From: an uncultured Eubacterium sp.
GTDB taxonomy: Bacteria > Bacillota > Clostridia > Lachnospirales > Lachnospiraceae
Length of the DNA: 64,000 nt
Assembly: GCA_947642745.1 (NCBI GenBank)
Contig: CANRTU010000003.1
Location: 35,369-99,368, forward strand
Reading direction: 5' to 3'
Positions 60,282 to 64,000 of this stretch are shown piece after piece. How positions within the stretch are numbered: position 1 is the first letter of the stretch; each line of letters opens with the position of its first letter. The position numbers were made by a program, and so were the translations under genes. The notes under the pieces are model-generated. The model saw only the letters and a list, made by a program, of their open reading frames with translations, did not search any database and was not told where the DNA came from.

Positions 60282-60338
60282 TATAATTGTTTCATCAGCC
60301 CTGCACGGCTGAAACACATAGCAAAGGAGGTGTATCTT
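60282..60338 (+). promoter_or_regulatory. Duplicated promoter/leader, copy 2
   Basis: TATAAT at 60282-60287 and a leader nearly identical to that at 59677-59733, here with TCAGCC and GGCTGA as a perfect inverted repeat around CTGCAC, and AAAGGAGGTG before ATG 60339. Confidence 0.6.
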
Positions 60339-60548
60339 ATGGCTACTTTTCTTGTTGACCTCACAAGCCTTGACGAAAACAAGCGTGATGAAGCCTTTCA
60401 GCTAATGAATGACTATTCTGAAATGGCTTTCCGTGTAATCAACAAAGGGAAAACGGAAGCTGCGCAAATTGTCTGGACTTCCCCGGAAGACTTTGAAAGC
60501 TCTCCCGTCTTCCCCAAAGGCTGTCAATGCACACGTATTTCAGACTAA
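60339..60548 (+). CDS. Small cassette protein, copy 2
   Basis: 69 residues, MATFLVDLTSLDENKRDEAF to CQCTRISD, a paralogue of the protein at 59734 with the same WTSPEDFESSPVFPKGCQC end. Overlaps the 3' end of the leftward gene at 60540. Function unknown. Confidence 0.65.
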   Translation: MATFLVDLTSLDENKRDEAFQLMNDYSEMAFRVINKGKTEAAQIVWTSPEDFESSPVFPKGCQCTRISD

Positions 60549-60989
60549 TTCCTCTTTTACTTCATAATGTCTGAATACAACTTCTTTCTGCTGCGGGTCA
60601 TAATCTGCTATGACCCGCACTTTCTTTTCCAGCCGTATCTTTTCAGCCAAACACGGCACACTTTTCAGCATTTTTTCTATTGACTTCCTCTGTACTGAAA
60701 AAGCTATTGTCTGTTCTAACCCTGTACCTTTCAAATCATCAAAAGACTTTACCCAGCCGCTGAATTTTATCATTTCCATTGTTTCAAGCTGGCTTTCGTC
60801 TTCCGCTTTCCCATTGACTTTGAAAAATGTAAAATTCACAGCCCGTTTTTCGCTGTCGTAATCAAGCATGAATTTTCTTTTTTTACCTCCGGGAATAAAT
60901 CCCCTTGACAATCCCTCCATTACTGCAAGAACTTTTTCAAAGTCTATGGTCTGTACTTCCGACCGCCACACCTGTTTTGTTACTTCCAC
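60540..60989 (-). CDS. First gene of the leftward early operon; cassette partner, long copy
   Basis: 149 residues. KFMLDYDSEKRAVNFTFFKV and the end LEKKVRVIADYDPQQKEVVF are similar internal repeats of a beta-hairpin unit, and the latter matches the gene at 59930. It starts next to the repressor-controlled region. No family recognised. Confidence 0.6.
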   Translation of the reverse strand: MEVTKQVWRSEVQTIDFEKVLAVMEGLSRGFIPGGKKRKFMLDYDSEKRAVNFTFFKVNGKAEDESQLETMEMIKFSGWVKSFDDLKGTGLEQTIAFSVQRKSIEKMLKSVPCLAEKIRLEKKVRVIADYDPQQKEVVFRHYEVKEELV

Positions 60990-61016
60990 CTTTTCACCTC
61001 CCTTTTATCTCCTGAT

Positions 61017-61139
61017 AGCAATTATTGGTATCAAGTTAGCAACCATGTATTGCTTGTGTTTATATTATAGCAATCATGTATATTTGTCAATAGCTTTTTT
61101 AGAAATCATGTTGACTTTTTTAGCAACCATTGGTATTAT
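61017..61139. promoter_or_regulatory. Divergent promoter region with repeated repressor sites
   Basis: Rightward promoter TTGACT (61111-61116), 17 bases, TATTAT (61134-61139) drives the XRE gene. A leftward promoter has TTGACA (complement of 61085-61090) and TAATAT or TATAAT near 61062-61069. The unit AGCAAYCATGTAT recurs: near 61018, 61038 and 61069, with variants near 61101 (AGAAATCATG) and 61122 (AGCAACCATTGG). These should be operator sites of the XRE protein. Confidence 0.7.
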
Positions 61140-61171
61140 GTGAATATACCGCAATGAAAGGGGGTGTAAAA

Positions 61172-61693
61172 ATGGCTTCGCTAAATGAGCGAATAAAAGA
61201 ACTGCGAAAAAAACATAGTCTTTCGCAAAAAGATTTTGCCACGAAAATAGGTGTTTCCCAGCGTTCTGTAAGCTGGTCCGAACAACCCGGCAACAATGTT
61301 CCTGATAGTACGGTAAAATCACTTTGCATGGCTTTTAATGTCAGTGAAGACTGGCTGCGTGACGGCACGGAACCCATGTACATACAAGAACCTACTTTCA
61401 GCCTTGATGAATTTGTCAAGCAACATGGTGGTACTGAATTGGAACTTGAAGCTATGAAAGCATACTTTGAACTTGACCCGGATATTAGGAAAATGCTTGT
61501 GAAACACTTCAAAGAACGGTTAGCCGCTGTCCGTGACGAACCTGCGGAACCAACCATGACCGTGGAAGAAGCGGAAGCAGCATATATAAAAAGTCGCTCC
61601 AATCATGTACAAAAAACGGCACAATCTGTTTTGAGTACCTCCGCAGACACCACGGAATCTGAAAGTAAAACTTACAAAGCATCAAACCAATAA
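61172..61693 (+). CDS. XRE-family repressor
   Basis: 173 residues. The HTH domain spans residues about 5-60: ERIKELRKKHSLSQKDFATK, then IGVSQRSVSWSEQPGNNVPD. A linker and a helical C-terminal part follow, with no peptidase active site seen, so induction need not involve self-cleavage. It faces away from the early operon and probably keeps the prophage silent. Confidence 0.85.
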   Translation: MASLNERIKELRKKHSLSQKDFATKIGVSQRSVSWSEQPGNNVPDSTVKSLCMAFNVSEDWLRDGTEPMYIQEPTFSLDEFVKQHGGTELELEAMKAYFELDPDIRKMLVKHFKERLAAVRDEPAEPTMTVEEAEAAYIKSRSNHVQKTAQSVLSTSADTTESESKTYKASNQ

Positions 61694-61695
61694 CA

Positions 61696-61729
61696 AAAGA
61701 TTGGCTATGTATAATAATAGCCAATCTTT
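61696..61729. terminator. Perfect hairpin after the repressor gene
   Basis: AAAGATTGGCTA (61696-61707) and TAGCCAATCTTT (61718-61729) form a perfect 12-bp stem with a 10-base loop. A short T run at the stem end suggests a terminator in either direction. It separates the repressor from the lipoprotein gene. Confidence 0.65.
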
Positions 61730-61751
61730 ACAAAACGAAATGGAGATTATT

Positions 61752-62333
61752 ATGAAAAAGAAATTTCTTGTTTTAACTTTATCACTTGCTTTATCGCTTA
61801 CCGCTTGCGGTTCTGCTACTTCAACAAATAATGATTCTAGCAAACAAAACGATACCACTTCTTCCGTTTCTCCTACGGAAGAACCTACCATAGAGACTAC
61901 CGAAGAGCCTACCGCTACGCCAAAGCCAACCAAAAAGCCTAAACCAACCAAAAAACCAAGAAAAAAATCTATTGGCAAAAGCGATAAAGATATTTCAGAC
62001 CTTGACGACAACTTTAAGCCACAAGATATGCGTGAAGATGTTACTGGTAATTTCCGCAAAGTAGAAATTGCAGATACCTCCTTTATTCCGCAAGAATACG
62101 CTTTATCTTATTACAAAAATTGTTTCAAAAATGATAAGGAAGTGCATTACATTGTAAATTTTTCTACAATGACTACTACATGTATCACTTGTGTTCTTGA
62201 TATTCTTAATGTCACGGTTACTGAATATGTAGACAAAGAACAATTCAGTGCTAAATCTATCGGCGGTGGTATGGTTCTTGAACAATATATGATATATTTT
62301 GATAACGGCGATATTGAAAAGATTAAAAACTAA
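61752..62333 (+). CDS. Prophage-encoded lipoprotein
   Basis: 193 residues. The signal MKKKFLVLTLSLALSLTAC has the lipobox LTAC with Cys19. A Ser/Thr/Pro-rich spacer with KPTKKPKPTKKPRKK follows, then a compact domain of about 110 residues. The ATG at 61752 follows GGAGA. It lies between repressor and integrase genes, the usual spot for lysogenic conversion genes, and may change the host surface, for example for phage exclusion. Confidence 0.8.
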   Translation: MKKKFLVLTLSLALSLTACGSATSTNNDSSKQNDTTSSVSPTEEPTIETTEEPTATPKPTKKPKPTKKPRKKSIGKSDKDISDLDDNFKPQDMREDVTGNFRKVEIADTSFIPQEYALSYYKNCFKNDKEVHYIVNFSTMTTTCITCVLDILNVTVTEYVDKEQFSAKSIGGGMVLEQYMIYFDNGDIEKIKN

Positions 62334-62352
62334 TTCATGTAAATGTATCTAT

Positions 62353-62395
62353 GTCAAAGATTTTGCAAGACAGAATCAGGAAAATGTAAGACAGA
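62353..62395 (+). repeat. Inverted copy of the end of the ribbon-helix-helix gene
   Basis: These 43 bases match 52472-52514 in opposite orientation with one mismatch, and encode KDFARQNQENVRQ in the plus strand. No complete gene is present here, so it is the scar of an earlier copy or of recombination. Confidence 0.7.
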
Positions 62396-62479
62396 TAAAT
62401 TGCAATAAAATACGGCAGCAGTGCTGGGAACACCGCCGCCGCTTCGCAAACTTTACATCATACCAGATACAACATACCG

Positions 62480-62530
62480 CCTGCATTTGTATTATAGCAC
62501 CTGCAAGCGGGAAATCAAAGGAAATGCAGG
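62480..62530 (+). promoter_or_regulatory. Integrase leader with inverted repeat and leader motif nearby
   Basis: CCTGCATTT (62480-62488) and AAATGCAGG (62522-62530) can pair. The second arm covers the AGGTG ribosome binding site of the integrase gene, so the fold could hold its translation down. A -10-like TATTAT lies at 62490-62495. The motif TCATACCAGATACA is just upstream (62458-62471). Confidence 0.45.
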
Positions 62531-62538
62531 TGATTTTT

Positions 62539-63921
62539 ATGCGAAAAAAACAACCGGGCGCAGACGCTCTTGTGCGTGCCGCCCTTTACATCAGGGTATC
62601 AGGTGAAGAACAAAAGATAAAAGGGCTTTCGCTGGAAGCGCAGCAAGAACGCCTTGAAACATACGCAAAGGAACTTGGCTGGGTAATCGTAGGCGTATAT
62701 ATTGATGCTGCGAAAACCGCAAGGAAGAATATGCACAAGCGGGCTGAATTTCAAAGAATGATTGAAGCCGTAAAGCGTGATGAAGTTGACGTGCTTTTAT
62801 TCTGCCGCCTTGACCGCTGGTTTCGTTCCGTTGCCGACTATTACAAAGTCATGGAAATACTGGAAGCGCACAACTGCAACTGGGTCACAAGTGATGAAGA
62901 ATACAACACATCTACCGCAAACGGGCGGTTATATATCAATGTCAAATTATCCATAGCGCAGAATGAAGCCGATATTGACGGGGAAAGAATAGACGTAGTT
63001 TTTGACAGCAAAATAGCCCACGGCACAGTTGTTTCCGGCAAATGCCCATTCGGGTATCGTGTCAATGCTGAAAAGCGGCTGGAAATCATTCAGGAACAAG
63101 CCGACATTGTACAAGACGCTTTCAGCCATTATGAAAGCACCGTCAGCCAGCGTGGGACAATAAAATATATCCGGGAAAGATACGGCGTGAACTGGTGTGA
63201 CGCTACTTTCCGGCGTATGCTTCATGAAAAGCTGTATACTGGCGTATATGACCGGGGCGGCAGGTACAACGACAATTTCTGCCCGCCCATCATCAGCAAT
63301 GAACAATTTGACCATGTTCAGGAATTGACAAATAAAAATGCCCGGTCTTCCCCGTCCGGCAGGGTGTATATTTTTACATCAATTTTGAAATGTGCTGAAT
63401 GCAGCCATAACCTTGCCGGGCGTATGGTGATACACGGCGGCTATTACTATTATCGCTGCAACCAGCACTTTCAGCGTGGCAGGTGCAACCACAAAAAGGA
63501 AATCAGGGAAGAAGTTGTTGAAGAATGGCTTTTCACCCACCTTGCGGAAGAATTGGAACGCTGTAAGCTGGACTGGGAAGTGAAAGCCGCAAAAAAGAAA
63601 AAGCGTGCCATGTCCGGCACTGATAAAGCCGTAATAAAGCGCAAGCTAAAGAAGTTAAAGGAATTATATGTGAATGACCTCATAGACATTGAAGACTATA
63701 AAAAAGATTATCAAATGTATCAGGCGGCATTGAGCCAACTGCCGGAACCCGTGGAAGAAAAGCCCCCGGACTTTTCCGCAGTGGAAGCCCTTCTGCAAAA
63801 TGACTTCAAACAAATTTATGAAACGCTAACCCGTGAAGAAAAGCGCACACTCTGGCGGTCCGCAATAAAAGAAATCAGGATTGACAGTGAAAACAATATC
63901 ACGGGTATTTCTTTCGGGTAG
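62539..63921 (+). CDS. Large serine integrase
   Basis: 460 residues. The resolvase domain begins ALYIRVSGEEQKIKGLSLEA with catalytic Ser21. CRLDRWFRSVADYYKVME and the SIAQNEADIDGERI segment complete it. The recombinase domain follows, then a zinc ribbon (CAECSHNLAGRM ... YRCNQHFQRGRCNHKK) and a coiled-coil C-terminus. ATG 62539 behind AGGTG is the start; the frame is open further up but that part is noncoding. The gene ends about 20 bases from attR. It should catalyse attP x attB integration. Confidence 0.93.
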   Translation: MRKKQPGADALVRAALYIRVSGEEQKIKGLSLEAQQERLETYAKELGWVIVGVYIDAAKTARKNMHKRAEFQRMIEAVKRDEVDVLLFCRLDRWFRSVADYYKVMEILEAHNCNWVTSDEEYNTSTANGRLYINVKLSIAQNEADIDGERIDVVFDSKIAHGTVVSGKCPFGYRVNAEKRLEIIQEQADIVQDAFSHYESTVSQRGTIKYIRERYGVNWCDATFRRMLHEKLYTGVYDRGGRYNDNFCPPIISNEQFDHVQELTNKNARSSPSGRVYIFTSILKCAECSHNLAGRMVIHGGYYYYRCNQHFQRGRCNHKKEIREEVVEEWLFTHLAEELERCKLDWEVKAAKKKKRAMSGTDKAVIKRKLKKLKELYVNDLIDIEDYKKDYQMYQAALSQLPEPVEEKPPDFSAVEALLQNDFKQIYETLTREEKRTLWRSAIKEIRIDSENNITGISFG

Positions 63922-63942
63922 TGTTGTACTAATGTTACACTA

Positions 63943-63950
63943 CCTGTGGG
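63943..63950. other. attR core
   Basis: CCTGTGGG, identical to attL. Phage DNA lies to the left, host DNA to the right. Joined with attL it restores the host gene and leaves attP with the inverted arms TTGTACTAA on both sides of the core. Confidence 0.85.
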
Positions 63951-64000
63951 TTCATCTGCCAAAATAACCAATGGGTCATTCATCAAAGAACGAGCCACCG
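63951..64000 (-). pseudogene. ABC transporter ATPase, 5' part cut off by the prophage (partial)
   Basis: On the minus strand the frame reads ARSLMNDPLVILADEPTG, i.e. the end of the helical region and Walker B of a MacB/LolD-type ATPase, and continues outside the window. After the core it runs into phage DNA and stops at 63816. The gene is reformed only on excision. Confidence 0.85.

Larger units (their letters stand above)
13011..63950. mobile_element. Contractile-tailed prophage with serine integrase, DGR and ParAB
   Basis: The element is bounded by CCTGTGGG at 13011-13018 and 63943-63950. Core to core it is 50,932 bp. It holds an integrase, repressor region, replication and partition genes, DNA-modifying enzymes, terminase, lambda-type head genes, a P2-type contractile tail, a DGR and a lysis module. 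All structural modules appear intact, so it may be inducible. Confidence 0.93.

Noticed and set aside
62299..62538. Upstream extension of the integrase frame (to 540 codons)
   Set aside because: The extension overlaps the lipoprotein gene end and the 43-base gene scar; serine integrases begin shortly before the catalytic serine, and ATG 62539 has a binding site.

Overview
The window looks like a chromosome segment of a gut-type Firmicute, most likely Lachnospiraceae or a related Clostridia. The reasons are strong AAGGAGG-type ribosome binding sites, sigma-A-like promoters, a Firmicutes-style ter/tel stress operon and remnants of Rpn nuclease, relaxase and serine recombinase families common in that group. 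Nothing could be searched, so the taxon is an inference.

Host left part (1-13010). An ECF sigma factor is followed by the start of a probable anti-sigma gene. Next comes a leftward stress operon: a YceG-like protein, TelA, three TerD paralogues and a PMCA-type calcium ATPase. From about 10.0 to 12.7 kb there is a graveyard of broken genes (Rpn nuclease, ABC ATPase, two flavodoxins, a relaxase, a serine recombinase) around one intact FAD-dependent oxidoreductase. An ABC transporter ATPase gene is cut in two: its 3' part is at 12836-13018 and its 5' part resumes at 63943-64000.

Prophage (about 13011-63950, 50.9 kb). A complete-looking contractile-tailed prophage sits in that ATPase gene at an 8-bp core (CCTGTGGG), inserted by a large serine integrase encoded at its right end. 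Reading leftwards on the minus strand from about 46 kb are: ParA/ParB, an ArpU-like late activator, terminase, a lambda-type head module (gpW, portal, protease with nested scaffold, decoration protein, capsid), a P2-type tail (sheath, tube, frameshifted chaperones, tape measure, X, D, V, U-like, W, J, I), a receptor-binding-type protein, a diversity-generating retroelement (DGR) and a lysis module (XhlA, endolysin, holin). The 47-57 kb stretch holds DNA-metabolism genes (two methyltransferases, VRR-NUC, HD protein, radical SAM, HUH-like Rep). The right end (57.5-63.9 kb) holds a second DGR target, a duplicated small-gene cassette, the divergent XRE repressor region, a lipoprotein and the integrase.

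How it works together. The DGR (reverse transcriptase, Avd, one template repeat) has two variable repeats: one in the adjacent tail-end protein and one about 38.6 kb away in a gene of the early/lysogeny region. Every mismatch between template and either variable repeat falls on a template adenine of the coding strand. Both targets carry a GC-rich hairpin with a GRNA-type tetraloop just downstream. A palindrome, consensus ATACTTACGTAAGTAT, forms clusters in three intergenic regions next to a ribbon-helix-helix gene, a small early gene upstream of parAB and the rep gene. ParAB plus a Rep-like protein raise the possibility that the excised phage can replicate or segregate like a plasmid.
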